Shown in pieces: positions 15,886 through 24,965 of a stretch of 64,000 nt of DNA. The stretch spans positions 373,142 through 437,141 of the forward strand of contig NZ_CH724160.1 of NCBI RefSeq assembly GCF_000153045.1. The letters are read 5' to 3'. The position numbers and the translations under genes are program-made. Source of the stretch: Synechococcus sp. WH 5701 (lineage in GTDB: Bacteria > Cyanobacteriota > Cyanobacteriia > PCC-6307 > Cyanobiaceae). Each line of letters starts with the position of its first letter. Positions within the stretch are counted from its first letter, which is position 1. Under the pieces are notes generated by a model. That model searched no databases. It saw only the letters and a program-made list of their open reading frames with translations, and had not been told where the DNA came from.

Positions 15886-18513
15886 ATGCCCTCTTCAGAG
15901 AGTGTCACCGACCTGCTGGTCAGCTACCGCCAGGCGGAGGCGGAGCGTGCAGCCCTGGGCGTACCGCCCCTGCCCCTGACCGCCCCTGAGGTTCAGGCCC
16001 TCACCCAGCTGCTGGAGCAACCTCCCGCCGGTGAGGAGGCCTTCCTGCTCGATCTGCTCAGTGAACGCATCCCGCCGGGAGTGGATGAAGCCGCCTACGT
16101 CAAAGCCAGCTGGTTGAGTGCCATCGCCCAGGGGCTGAGCGCGAGCCCCCTGGTGAGCCCGATTGAGGCCACTCGGCTGCTGGCCACCATGATCGGCGGC
16201 TACAACGTCGGCGCCCTGATCAGCCTGCTCGGCCACGGCGATGCCACCATCGCCGCCGAAGCGGCCAGCGGCCTCAGCCGCACCCTGCTCGTCTACGACT
16301 CCTTCCACGACGTGCTGGACCTGGCGGCCAGCAACCCCTGGGCGAAGCAGGTGGTGGAGTCCTGGGCCGCCGCTGAATGGTTCACCGCCAAACCCGCGCT
16401 GCCCGCCGAAATCACCGTCACGGTGTTCAAAGTGGAGGGGGAAACCAACACCGACGACCTCTCCCCGGCCACCCACGCCACCACCCGCCCCGACATCCCC
16501 CTGCACGCCATGGCGATGCTGGAAACCCGGATGCCGGGAGGCCTGGAGCTGATCGCCGAGCTCAAGGGCAAGGGCCATCCCGTGGCTTATGTGGGCGATG
16601 TGGTGGGCACCGGCAGCTCACGCAAGTCGGCGATCAACTCCGTGCTCTGGCACACCGGCACCGACATCCCCCATGTGCCCAACAAGCGCGGCGGCGGCGT
16701 GATCCTGGGGGGCAAGATCGCGCCGATCTTCTTCAACACCGCCGAGGATTCCGGCGCCCTGCCGATCGAGTGCGATGTGGCAGCGCTGAACTCGGGCGAT
16801 GTGATCACGATCCGCCCCTACGCCGGCACGATCGAGCGGGCCGCCGGCGAAGCAGGCGCCGGTGAGGTGGTGGCCCGCTTCGAGCTGAAGCCGAGCACCA
16901 TCGCCGATGAGGTGCGCGCCGGCGGCCGCATCCCCCTGCTGATCGGCCGCTCGCTCACCGACAAGGTGCGGACCCAGCTGGGCCTGGCGCCCTCGGAGCT
17001 CTTCATCCGCCCCGCGGCCCCGGCCGACACCGGCAAGGGCTTCACCCTGGCCCAGAAGATGGTGGGCAAGGCCTGCGGCTTGCCGGGCGTGCGCCCCGGC
17101 ACCAGCTGCGAGCCCCTGATGACCACCGTGGGCTCCCAGGACACCACCGGGCCGATGACCCGCGATGAGATGAAGGAGCTGGCCTGCCTCGGCTTCTCCG
17201 CCGATCTGGTGCTGCAGAGCTTCTGTCACACCGCTGCCTACCCCAAGCCGGTGGACCTGAAAACCCACGCGGAGCTGCCCGATTTCATCAGCTCCAGGGG
17301 CGGTGTGGCTCTGCGCCCCGGCGACGGGATCATCCACAGCTGGCTCAACCGCATGCTGTTGCCAGACACCGTGGGCACCGGCGGCGACAGCCACACCCGC
17401 TTCCCCCTCGGCATCTCCTTCCCGGCGGGCTCGGGCCTGGTGGCCTTCGCCGCCGCCATCGGCGCCATGCCGCTCGACATGCCCGAATCGGTGCTGGTGC
17501 GCTTCTCCGGTTCGCTTCAGCCCGGCGTCACCCTGCGCGATGTGGTGAATGCGATCCCCTGGGTGGCGATCCAGAAGGGCCTGCTCACCGTGGCGAAGGC
17601 GGGCAAGATCAACGTGTTCTCCGGCCGGATCATGGAGATCGAAGGGCTGCCCGATCTCAAGCTGGAGCAGGCGTTCGAGCTCACCGACGCCACCGCCGAA
17701 CGCTCCTGTGCCGGCTGCACGATCAAGCTCTCGGAAGCCACGGTGGCCGAATACCTGCGCAGCAACGTGGCGCTGCTCAAGAACATGATCGCCCGCGGCT
17801 ATCACGATGAGCGCACGATGGCCCGGCGCATCCAGGCGATGGAGGCCTGGCTGGCCGATCCCCAGCTGATGGCCGCGGATGCCGACGCCGAGTACGCCGA
17901 AATCATCGAGATCAACCTCGATGAACTCACCGAACCTGTGCTGGCCTGCCCCAACGATCCCGACAACGTCAAGCTGCTCTCGGAGGTGGCCGGGGACCGG
18001 ATCGATGAGGTGTTCATCGGTTCCTGCATGACCAACATCGGCCACTACCGCGCCGCCGCCACCGTGCTGGATGGGGCGGGCACCAGCGCCGCCAAGCTCT
18101 GGGTGTGCCCCCCCACCCGCATGGACGACGAGGTGCTGCGCGCCGAGGGGTACACCTCCAAGTTCGAGGCCGCCGGCGCCCGCATGGAGCTGCCCGGCTG
18201 CTCCCTGTGCATGGGCAACCAGGCGCGCGTCGACGACAACACCACCGTGTTCTCCACCAGCACCCGCAACTTCAACAACCGCCTCGGCAATGGCGCCCAG
18301 GTGTACCTGGGCAGCGCCGAGCTGGCGGCGGTCTGCGCCCTGCTGGGCCACATCCCCACCCCAGCCGAGTATCTGGAGATCGCCGCAGCCAAGATCGATC
18401 CCCTCTCAGGCCAGCTCTACCGCTACCTCAACTTCGATCAGATCGAGGGCTTCGAGAACCAGGGCCGGGTGGTGAGCAGCGAAGAGGAGGCCAGGGTGCT
18501 GGCGGAGGTCTGA
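15886..18513 (+). CDS. acnB: Aconitate hydratase B
   Basis: 875 residues, full length for AcnB. The N-terminal HEAT-like domain (about 1-160) is followed by the swivel domain with DDLSPATHA and [12 protein letters not shown]. The large domain has CCLP-type substrate motifs: [21 protein letters not shown], the cluster cysteines in [19 protein letters not shown] and in [14 protein letters not shown], and the closing [26 protein letters not shown]. It isomerises citrate to isocitrate with a [4Fe-4S] cluster and feeds 2-oxoglutarate for nitrogen assimilation. ATG 15886 gives the usual N-terminus. Confidence 0.97.
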   Translation: MPSSESVTDLLVSYRQAEAERAALGVPPLPLTAPEVQALTQLLEQPPAGEEAFLLDLLSERIPPGVDEAAYVKASWLSAIAQGLSASPLVSPIEATRLLATMIGGYNVGALISLLGHGDATIAAEAASGLSRTLLVYDSFHDVLDLAASNPWAKQVVESWAAAEWFTAKPALPAEITVTVFKVEGETNTDDLSPATHATTRPDIPLHAMAMLETRMPGGLELIAELKGKGHPVAYVGDVVGTGSSRKSAINSVLWHTGTDIPHVPNKRGGGVILGGKIAPIFFNTAEDSGALPIECDVAALNSGDVITIRPYAGTIERAAGEAGAGEVVARFELKPSTIADEVRAGGRIPLLIGRSLTDKVRTQLGLAPSELFIRPAAPADTGKGFTLAQKMVGKACGLPGVRPGTSCEPLMTTVGSQDTTGPMTRDEMKELACLGFSADLVLQSFCHTAAYPKPVDLKTHAELPDFISSRGGVALRPGDGIIHSWLNRMLLPDTVGTGGDSHTRFPLGISFPAGSGLVAFAAAIGAMPLDMPESVLVRFSGSLQPGVTLRDVVNAIPWVAIQKGLLTVAKAGKINVFSGRIMEIEGLPDLKLEQAFELTDATAERSCAGCTIKLSEATVAEYLRSNVALLKNMIARGYHDERTMARRIQAMEAWLADPQLMAADADAEYAEIIEINLDELTEPVLACPNDPDNVKLLSEVAGDRIDEVFIGSCMTNIGHYRAAATVLDGAGTSAAKLWVCPPTRMDDEVLRAEGYTSKFEAAGARMELPGCSLCMGNQARVDDNTTVFSTSTRNFNNRLGNGAQVYLGSAELAAVCALLGHIPTPAEYLEIAAAKIDPLSGQLYRYLNFDQIEGFENQGRVVSSEEEARVLAEV

Positions 18514-18590
18514 CCCTGAACACGGAGCGCCACGCCCCCACCCTGGTCCAACCCCAGAAAGAGCGGCTGACCACCTCCACCATCCGGCGG

Positions 18591-19946
18591 ATGCTGGAGG
18601 AGCACTGGCTCAAGGTGATCCTGGCGCTGGTGGTCACCGGACTGGGGGCCGCCACCGCGGCCCTGCTGTTCAAGCTGGGGCTTGATGGGCTGGGGCGCCT
18701 GCGCCTGCGCATGCTCGCGCTGGGCCCCGACTGGCTGCTGCTGCCGGCCATCAGCGGCGCCGGCGGCCTGATCGCCGGCCTGCTGGTGCAGATCGGCGCC
18801 CCTGCAGCCCAGGGCTCGGGGATCCCCCAGGTGATGCAGTTCCTGCGCGGGCGGCCGATCCCGATGGGCTTCGAGGTGGCGGCGGTGAAGCTGGTGGCGG
18901 GAATCGTGGCCATCGGCAGCGGTTTTCCGCTTGGCCCCTCCGGCCCCTCGATCCAGATGGGCAGCTCCGTGGGCTGGGTGATGGCCCGCCTGCTCAAGGC
19001 ACCCAACGCCTTTCGTCGCATGATCGTGGCGGCCGGCGGCGGCGCCGGCATCGCCGCGGTGTTCAATGCGCCGATCGGCGGCTTCTTGTACACCCTCGAG
19101 GAACTGCTGCAGGGGGCACGGCCCGTGGTGATGCTGCTGGTGCTGGTCACCACCTTCTGGGCCGACACCTGGGCCGATCTGCTCGGCCTGGCCGGGCTGG
19201 GGATGCACAGCACCGGCTGGAATCTGGGCCGGGGCTTCGTCCTCGAGCGGCAGGTCACCACCTATGTGGAGGTGCTGCCACTGGATCTGTTGGTGCTGTT
19301 CGTGGTCGGGGCCCTGGTGGCGGCGGGAGCGGAGACCTACTGCCGCTTCGTGGTCAGGCTGCACAACTGGCGGCGCCAACTGGGCATACCCCTGGCTGGG
19401 GCCATGGCCGCGGCCGGGGTGGTGCTCGGGGTCGTCGACGCCCTGCTGCCAGCCGATTTCATCAACCGTGCCGGCATCCGCCAGGCCGTGGCGGAGGGCG
19501 ACATTGACATCAGCAAAGCCCTGGCCATCTTTCTTGTGCTGTTCGTGAGCACGGGTCTGGCGGCCGCCGCAGGCACCCCCGGCGGACTGTTCGCGCCGAT
19601 GCTCACCCTCGGAGGCGCCCTGGGCCTAGCGGCGGCCGGGATGATGGAGCAGGTGGGGATCAGCGCCCCGAACACCACGATCTTCGCCGGGATGGCGGCC
19701 TTCATGACCGCCTGCGCGCGCACGCCGATGACGGCCACCTTCCTGACCTTCGCCCTCACCAAGGAGCTGCTGCTGCTCAAGCCCGTGCTGGTGGCCAGCC
19801 TGGGCAGCCTCGTGGTGGCCCGGTTGCTGCATCGCCAGTCGATCTTCCAGCGGTTGATCCCTCCGCCCCCCCCCCGCAGCGCCAGCGGCAAGGGCGTCGG
19901 CGGGCTGTCGGTGCTGTCGGTGCCGCTGCGGCCGCGGCCGCTCTGA
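18591..19946 (+). CDS. CLC-family chloride channel/antiporter without the gating glutamate
   Basis: About 451 residues from ATG 18591, the first standard start after the acnB stop; a non-standard CTG slightly upstream is possible. CLC signatures are present: GSGIP (75-79), GSGFPLGPSGPSIQMG (109-124), FNAPIGGFLYTLEE (158-171) and GTPGGLFAPMLTLGG. In CLC antiporters the second signature is GREGP, whose glutamate gates the pathway. Here it is GPSGP, with Ser117 in that place, while the internal proton glutamate E171 is kept. No C-terminal CBS domains. Transport mode is therefore uncertain. Encoded 77 bases behind acnB, possibly co-transcribed. Confidence 0.92.
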   Translation: MLEEHWLKVILALVVTGLGAATAALLFKLGLDGLGRLRLRMLALGPDWLLLPAISGAGGLIAGLLVQIGAPAAQGSGIPQVMQFLRGRPIPMGFEVAAVKLVAGIVAIGSGFPLGPSGPSIQMGSSVGWVMARLLKAPNAFRRMIVAAGGGAGIAAVFNAPIGGFLYTLEELLQGARPVVMLLVLVTTFWADTWADLLGLAGLGMHSTGWNLGRGFVLERQVTTYVEVLPLDLLVLFVVGALVAAGAETYCRFVVRLHNWRRQLGIPLAGAMAAAGVVLGVVDALLPADFINRAGIRQAVAEGDIDISKALAIFLVLFVSTGLAAAAGTPGGLFAPMLTLGGALGLAAAGMMEQVGISAPNTTIFAGMAAFMTACARTPMTATFLTFALTKELLLLKPVLVASLGSLVVARLLHRQSIFQRLIPPPPPRSASGKGVGGLSVLSVPLRPRPL

Positions 19947-19971
19947 GGCGCGCGAAGCCCCAACCGGCACT

Positions 19972-19991
19972 TTTGTAGCTCAAGTTACAAA
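19972..19991. promoter_or_regulatory. NtcA-like site upstream of a lipoprotein gene
   Basis: TTTGTAgctcaagtTACAAA contains an exact GTA-N8-TAC (19975-19988) inside a 6-bp palindrome. The lipoprotein start codon is 67 bases downstream of the site. A clear -10 box at the expected distance (near 20011) is lacking, which lowers confidence. Confidence 0.4.
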
Positions 19992-20054
19992 CTGGCGTGT
20001 CATCGGACGCTGCTGATTTCGCTGCATACCTTGAGGACCGTCTGCTCCTCCACC

Positions 20055-20504
20055 ATGAACACCACACGTCTCTGGACCCGCTCCGCCTGGAGTGGGGTGA
20101 TCCTGGCCTCGCTGCTGCTCACCAGCTGCCAAGGCCCGAAGGACGGCATGAAGCAGGCTGGTGACGGCATGGGGGATGCGGCCAAGCAGGCGGCCGGTGA
20201 TGCCGCCAGAACCGCCGTGACCCCGGCCCTCGCTCCCCTGATGGACATCCTCAACAAAGGCGAACGCCAGATCAAGGCGGGCGACATGCAGGCCGCCATG
20301 GTCACCATGGGCGGGTTTGAGGGGGTCTTCAAGAAGGTGGGGCCCCTGATCCAACCCCTGGCGGGCGACAAGTGGCCCGCCATCGAGGCCGCAGCCCAAC
20401 AGGTGATCAGCACCTTCGGCGGCGCCACTCCCCCCACCGCCGAGAGCGGCAGTGGAGCCATCACCGGCCTGATGGGCCTGCTGAACGGGCTCAAGACCCC
20501 CTGA
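20055..20504 (+). CDS. Small lipoprotein, unknown function
   Basis: 149 residues from ATG 20055. Lipoprotein signal with lipobox LLTSC (C25). The following region is Ala/Gly/Lys/Met-rich and helical (GMKQAGDGMGDAAKQAAGDAA), then a globular part (LAPLMDILNKGERQIKAGDMQAAMVTMGGF) typical of small periplasmic helical proteins of marine picocyanobacteria. No named domain recognised. An NtcA-like site lies 67 bases upstream. The radical SAM gene begins 20 bases after its stop and may be co-transcribed. Confidence 0.8.
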   Translation: MNTTRLWTRSAWSGVILASLLLTSCQGPKDGMKQAGDGMGDAAKQAAGDAARTAVTPALAPLMDILNKGERQIKAGDMQAAMVTMGGFEGVFKKVGPLIQPLAGDKWPAIEAAAQQVISTFGGATPPTAESGSGAITGLMGLLNGLKTP

Positions 20505-20524
20505 GCAACGGCCAGTCCCCAGGG

Positions 20525-22204
20525 GTGACAGCCTGGGGTCACTGCACCGATGACCTTTCCCTGGACCAGGAGACCCTGCTGTTCGAGCCTGCCCAACCGG
20601 CCGCCCATGCGCTGCGCACCGTGCTGGCCTTCCCCAGCACCTACTCAGTGGGCATCACCAGCCTCGGTTTTCAGGTGGTCTGGGCAACCCTGGCGCGGCG
20701 GTCCGACCTGGACGTGCGACGTCTGTTCACCGACCGGGGCGACCCCCCCCACCGGCACTGCGACCTGTTCGGGCTCTCGCTCAGCTGGGAACTGGATGGG
20801 CCGGTGCTGCTGGACCTGCTGGAGCAGCAGCGCATTCCGCTCTGGAGCCAGCAGCGGGGTGAAGACGATCCGATCGTCTTCGGGGGCGGGCCGGTGCTCA
20901 CCGCCAACCCCGAGCCCCTGGCCCCCTTCTTCGACGCCATCCTGCTGGGCGACGGCGAACAGCTGTTGCCCGACTTCGTGGAGGAGGTGATCGCCCAGCG
21001 GCAGGCTCCGAGAGCCGAGCGGCTGCGCGCCCTGGCCCGGGTGCCGGGTGTGTACGTGCCAGCGCTCTACGCCCCCCGCTACAGCTCCGATGGCCGGCTG
21101 TTAGGCGTCGAGCCAACAGAGGCGGGCGTCCCGGCGACCGTGGCCAAGCAGACCTGGCGAGGAAACACCCTCAGCCACTCCATGGTGATCACCCCCGAGG
21201 CGGCCTGGCCCTCGATCCACATGGTCGAGGTGGTGCGCAGCTGCCCCGAACTCTGCCGCTTCTGCCTGGCCAGCTACCTCACCCTGCCCTTTCGAACCCC
21301 GTCGCTGGACGACGGCCTGATTCCCGCTGTGGAAGCGGGTCTGGGGGCCACCCGCCGGCTGGGATTGCTGGGGGCCTCGGTGACCCAGCACCCCCAGTTC
21401 GACGACCTGCTGAGCTGGCTCGACCAGGACCGCTTCGAGGACACCCGGGTGAGCGTCAGCTCGGTGCGGGCCGCCACGGTGACCCCCCAACTGGCCCGGA
21501 TCCTGGCCAAGCGGGGCAGCAAATCGCTCACGATCGCGATTGAAAGCGGCAGCCAGCGCATGCGCGAGGTGGTGAACAAGAAGCTCAGCAGCGAGGAGAT
21601 CTTCGCGGCCGCCCGCTATGCAAAGGAGGGGGGCCTCACGGGCCTGAAGCTCTACGGCATGGTGGGATTACCCACAGAGTGCGACGAGGACATCGAAGCC
21701 ACCGCCGATCTGCTGCTGGCGCTGAAGAAGGCCACCCCCGGCCTGCGCCTGAGCCTGGGGGTGAGCAGCTTCGTGCCCAAGGCCCATACACCGTTCCAGT
21801 GGGAACCGGTGCGGCCCGAGGCGGAGAAGCGCCTGAAGAGGCTGGCCAAGAGGCTCAAGCCGAAGGGGATCGAGCTGCGGCCCGAGAGCTACGGCTGGAG
21901 CGTGATCCAGGCCCTGCTCTCCCGCAGCGACCGGCGCCTGGCCGCCGTGATCATCGCCGTGCGCGGCCGCCACGACAGCCAGGGCGGCTGGAAGGCCGCC
22001 TACCGCAGCGTCTGCGAGCAGGAGGAGGGGAGCCTGCCGCCACTTCCTTCGTGGCAGGACACGACTCATGGCGTCTGGGACCCGGAGCGGGTGCTGCCCT
22101 GGGAGCACCTGGAGGGACCCCTGCCCAAGACCACCCTGGCCCGTCACCGCCAGGAGGCCCTGGCGGTCGCCGGGGTCAGGCCCGCCTGCGCGGCTCCGGG
22201 CTGA
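20525..22204 (+). CDS. B12-binding-type radical SAM protein
   Basis: 559 residues from GTG 20525; the frame is open upstream inside the lipoprotein gene. The N-terminal 190 residues look like a cobalamin-binding-type Rossmann domain (TYSVGITSLGFQVVWATL, DLFGLSLSWELD, IVFGGGPVLTANPEP, DAILLGDGEQLLPDFV). The radical SAM domain has the cluster motif RSCPELCRFCLASY, so CxxxCxxC is intact. It is followed by GLLGASVTQHPQFDDLL, SLTIAIESGSQRMREVVNKK and GLKLYGMVGLPTE. Members are widespread in cyanobacteria; the substrate is unknown. The last 29 bases overlap the end of the convergent O-antigen-ligase-like gene. Confidence 0.85.
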   Translation: MTAWGHCTDDLSLDQETLLFEPAQPAAHALRTVLAFPSTYSVGITSLGFQVVWATLARRSDLDVRRLFTDRGDPPHRHCDLFGLSLSWELDGPVLLDLLEQQRIPLWSQQRGEDDPIVFGGGPVLTANPEPLAPFFDAILLGDGEQLLPDFVEEVIAQRQAPRAERLRALARVPGVYVPALYAPRYSSDGRLLGVEPTEAGVPATVAKQTWRGNTLSHSMVITPEAAWPSIHMVEVVRSCPELCRFCLASYLTLPFRTPSLDDGLIPAVEAGLGATRRLGLLGASVTQHPQFDDLLSWLDQDRFEDTRVSVSSVRAATVTPQLARILAKRGSKSLTIAIESGSQRMREVVNKKLSSEEIFAAARYAKEGGLTGLKLYGMVGLPTECDEDIEATADLLLALKKATPGLRLSLGVSSFVPKAHTPFQWEPVRPEAEKRLKRLAKRLKPKGIELRPESYGWSVIQALLSRSDRRLAAVIIAVRGRHDSQGGWKAAYRSVCEQEEGSLPPLPSWQDTTHGVWDPERVLPWEHLEGPLPKTTLARHRQEALAVAGVRPACAAPG

Positions 22205-23456
22205 GGGAATAGGCGCGCAGCCCGCAGAGCAGCACCCAGCCGGCGATGTTGATGCGGCTGTCGTAGAGGGGGATGTCGGTGGCGTGGAGCGCCATCAGCA
22301 CCAGGAAGGCTGCCCACCAGGCCCGCTCGAACAAAGCGCCGCTGGCCATGCCGCGGCGGGCCGCCTGAATCTGCAGCGCCAGGACCAGTCCCACCAGCAA
22401 CACCGCCACCAGAACTCCATGGCTGACCGCCAGGTCGATCGGCAGGTTGTGGGGATGACCATGCCAGATGCCGGCTGTGCGCAGGGGGTAGATCACACTG
22501 AAGGCGGCGGCGCCCCAACCGAGCCAGGGACGTTCCGCCACCAGCTGCACGGCCACCCCCCACTGGTTGACCCGGGTGATGGCCAGGGGCCGGCGACCGG
22601 CGAACTCCAGATCGCTCAGCCGCTCCCAGATCACACCGGGAACCAGGGCCCTGGCCGGGGCCTGCAGCACCAGCGGCACTCCCGGCAGGCTGGCCAGGCC
22701 CACGGGAATCAACAGAAGCAACAGGAGGGGAAGCAACCAGATCCAGCGGGCCGGGCCCGCCACCAAGGGGAGCGCCAGCACCAGGGCCCCCCAGGCGTTG
22801 CGGGAGTCGGTGAGGGCCATAGCGGCCACAAGGCCCACGGTGATCAGCAACGCCGGCAGGCGCTTCCGCCACGGCTGAGGTCGCTGCAGCAGGGCCGCCA
22901 GGGCAAAGGGCCAGGCCAGGGCCAGCCAGGCTCCGGCGATGTTGGCGTAGTCGAACAGACCGGCGAGGCGCCCGGGAGGGTTACCACCGGCTTTGAGGTG
23001 CCAGATGATCGCTCCCCCCAGGATCTGGAACGGCCCGCTCCAGCCCCAGAACAGTTGCCCCAGGCCGGTGACGATCACAGGCACGGTGCCGGCCACCAGC
23101 CAGAGGGCCACCCGGCGGCGGGCCGGGGCCGAGGCGAGGTAGGGCTGAAACCCCCAGAACGCCCAGAAGAAGGGCAGCCAGTTGGCCAGACCCACCCAGG
23201 CCAGCCAGCCGCTGGAGGCGGTGAAACAGCCCAGCACCATCAGGACCGACACCAGCAGCAGCACCTGGTTGACCCGATCCCGCCACCAGGGCAGGCGCTG
23301 GCGGCAGCCAAGGATCAGGGCCACCAGCAGGAGCATTCCGGCCAGCAGGGCCGAACTGGCCAGTAGCAGCAAGCCCAGCTGAAAACATCGCCAACCCAGG
23401 GGCAAGGCACCCTCGGGCCTGGCCGCATCAAGGCGCCGCAGCCACTCCTGCCTCAC
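22176..23456 (-). CDS. O-antigen ligase/polymerase-like membrane protein
   Basis: 426 residues with about eleven hydrophobic helices. The Wzy_C/WaaL-type motifs are LFDYANIAGAWLALAWPFALAA, TDSRNAWGAL and, in the large loop, ERPWLGWGAAAFS followed by GHPHNLPIDLAVSHG. Such proteins join polysaccharide repeat units or ligate glycans to lipid carriers. The cyanobacterial IctB proteins share this fold, and I cannot separate the two roles by eye. GTG start overlaps the purU stop by 4 bases (GTGA). Confidence 0.8.
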   Translation of the reverse strand: MRQEWLRRLDAARPEGALPLGWRCFQLGLLLLASSALLAGMLLLVALILGCRQRLPWWRDRVNQVLLLVSVLMVLGCFTASSGWLAWVGLANWLPFFWAFWGFQPYLASAPARRRVALWLVAGTVPVIVTGLGQLFWGWSGPFQILGGAIIWHLKAGGNPPGRLAGLFDYANIAGAWLALAWPFALAALLQRPQPWRKRLPALLITVGLVAAMALTDSRNAWGALVLALPLVAGPARWIWLLPLLLLLLIPVGLASLPGVPLVLQAPARALVPGVIWERLSDLEFAGRRPLAITRVNQWGVAVQLVAERPWLGWGAAAFSVIYPLRTAGIWHGHPHNLPIDLAVSHGVLVAVLLVGLVLALQIQAARRGMASGALFERAWWAAFLVLMALHATDIPLYDSRINIAGWVLLCGLRAYSLSPEPRRRA

Positions 23457-24307
23457 GAGAACACGGCAGTGCGACCCCGGTAGACCATCACCTGGCGGCG
23501 CAGGTGCAGGCGCAGGGCCCGGGCCAGGGCCAGCCGCTCCATGTCCCGCCCCTTGCGGATCAGGTCGTCCACTTCGTCCCGGTGGCTGACGGGCACGGTG
23601 GCCTGCTCGATGATCGGTCCGCCGTCGAGATCCTCGGTCACATAGTGGGCCGTGGCCCCGATCAGCTTCACGCCCCGCTCCCAGGCCCGGTGATAGGGCT
23701 GAGCCCCCTTGAAGGCCGGCAGGAAGGAATGGTGAATGTTGATCACCGCCGGAAAGCGGGCCAGGAAATCGGGGCTGAGCACCTGCATGTACTTGGCGAG
23801 CACCACCAGCTCGATGCCGTGGTCGTCGAGCAGCTGCAACTGCGCCCCCTCAGCTTCCTGCTTCGAGGCGGGCAGCACCGGCAGATGAACGAAGTGTGCG
23901 CCGAAATCCTCGGCCAGGGCCTGGAGATCGGGGTGATTGGAGATCACCAGCGGCACCTGCATCGGCAACTCCCCGGCCCGGGTTCGCCAGAGCAGATCCA
24001 CCAGGCAGTGATCCTGCTTGCTCACGAAGATCGCCACCCGCGCTGCGGCGTCGGAGAAGTGCAGCTGGCCCACGCCACCGAGCCGCTCCGCCAGGGCCGT
24101 CACCGCCGGCGCCACCGCCTCCCGCGGCAGTCCGAAACCCTCCAGCTGCCACTCGATCCGGCTGAGAAACAGCCCGGCGCCGGCGTCGGTGTGGTGATCG
24201 GCATGGCGGATGTTGCCGCCGTTGGCCGCCACCCAGCCGGAGAGCGCACTGACCAGACCGGGACGGTCGGGGCAGATCACCTGCAGAATCGCTGTGGGCA
24301 CGCTCAT
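23453..24307 (-). CDS. purU: Formyltetrahydrofolate deformylase
   Basis: 284 residues from ATG 24307. N-terminal ACT domain (about 1-85; ILQVICPDRPGLVSALSGWVAANGGNI) and a C-terminal formyltransferase-like hydrolase domain with NIHHSFLPAFKGAQPYHRAWERGVKLIGATAHYV, including the catalytic Asn-His-Asp set (NIHHSFLP and EDLDGGPII). It hydrolyses 10-formyl-THF to formate and THF. The formate can feed PurT, encoded at 35357. It overlaps the downstream membrane-protein gene by 4 bases and is divergent from psbQ. Confidence 0.95.
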   Translation of the reverse strand: MSVPTAILQVICPDRPGLVSALSGWVAANGGNIRHADHHTDAGAGLFLSRIEWQLEGFGLPREAVAPAVTALAERLGGVGQLHFSDAAARVAIFVSKQDHCLVDLLWRTRAGELPMQVPLVISNHPDLQALAEDFGAHFVHLPVLPASKQEAEGAQLQLLDDHGIELVVLAKYMQVLSPDFLARFPAVINIHHSFLPAFKGAQPYHRAWERGVKLIGATAHYVTEDLDGGPIIEQATVPVSHRDEVDDLIRKGRDMERLALARALRLHLRRQVMVYRGRTAVFS

Positions 24308-24423
24308 CGGCACCGGGGCCTGTCTCGAAGGGCATTGTGCCCGGCACTCCCCAGGCCAGTCGCCAGCAGGGCAGACGGCCATGCTGGTGCGGCGTACAGT
24401 CGCGCCAGACTTCGGTGTTCACC

Positions 24424-24921
24424 ATGGCCGCTCAGCTGGCTTCCACCCTTCGTCATTCGCTGAGGCGGCTGGCCCTTGGGGCACTCGCCGTCTTGCTCAG
24501 CTTCGGATTGGTGGCCTGCGATGGCGGCCAGGCCAAGAAACCCCCGAGCATCGGCCCCGCCGACATGGCGATCATCCAGCGGCAGGCCGAGGGATTCCTT
24601 GCCGCCAAGGACCGTCTGCCCGAGCTGGCGTCACTGGTGAACGAGAAGAACTGGGTGTTCACCCGCAACCTGATTCACGGCCCGATGCAGGAAGTGGGTC
24701 GCGAAATGCTTTACATCAACCAGCGCCTCCTTCCCGCCGACCGCGCCAGGGCCACGGCCCTGGCCAAACAGCTCAAGAGCGCCCTCGCCGAGCTCGATGA
24801 GGCCGCCCGCCTCCAGGACGGAGAACGGCTGCGCAAGGGTTACATCAAAGTGGCCAGCGGTTTCGGCTCTTACGCCGAGGTGCTCCCCGCTGCCGCCCTG
24901 CCCAGCGGCTCTGCAGCCTGA
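24424..24921 (+). CDS. psbQ: Photosystem II extrinsic lipoprotein PsbQ (CyanoQ)
   Basis: 165 residues from ATG 24424. Lipoprotein signal with Cys32 in FGLVACDGG, as in cyanobacterial PsbQ. The mature part is a four-helix bundle with the family stretch NEKNWVFTRNLIHGPMQEVGREMLYINQRLLPADR. It sits on the lumenal side of photosystem II and stabilises the oxygen-evolving complex. Identity is clear from the NWVFTRNLIHGP core. Confidence 0.93.
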   Translation: MAAQLASTLRHSLRRLALGALAVLLSFGLVACDGGQAKKPPSIGPADMAIIQRQAEGFLAAKDRLPELASLVNEKNWVFTRNLIHGPMQEVGREMLYINQRLLPADRARATALAKQLKSALAELDEAARLQDGERLRKGYIKVASGFGSYAEVLPAAALPSGSAA

Positions 24922-24965
24922 GCCCCGGCCAGGCGGCAACGAAGACTCTGGCCGTTCCCAGCTCA

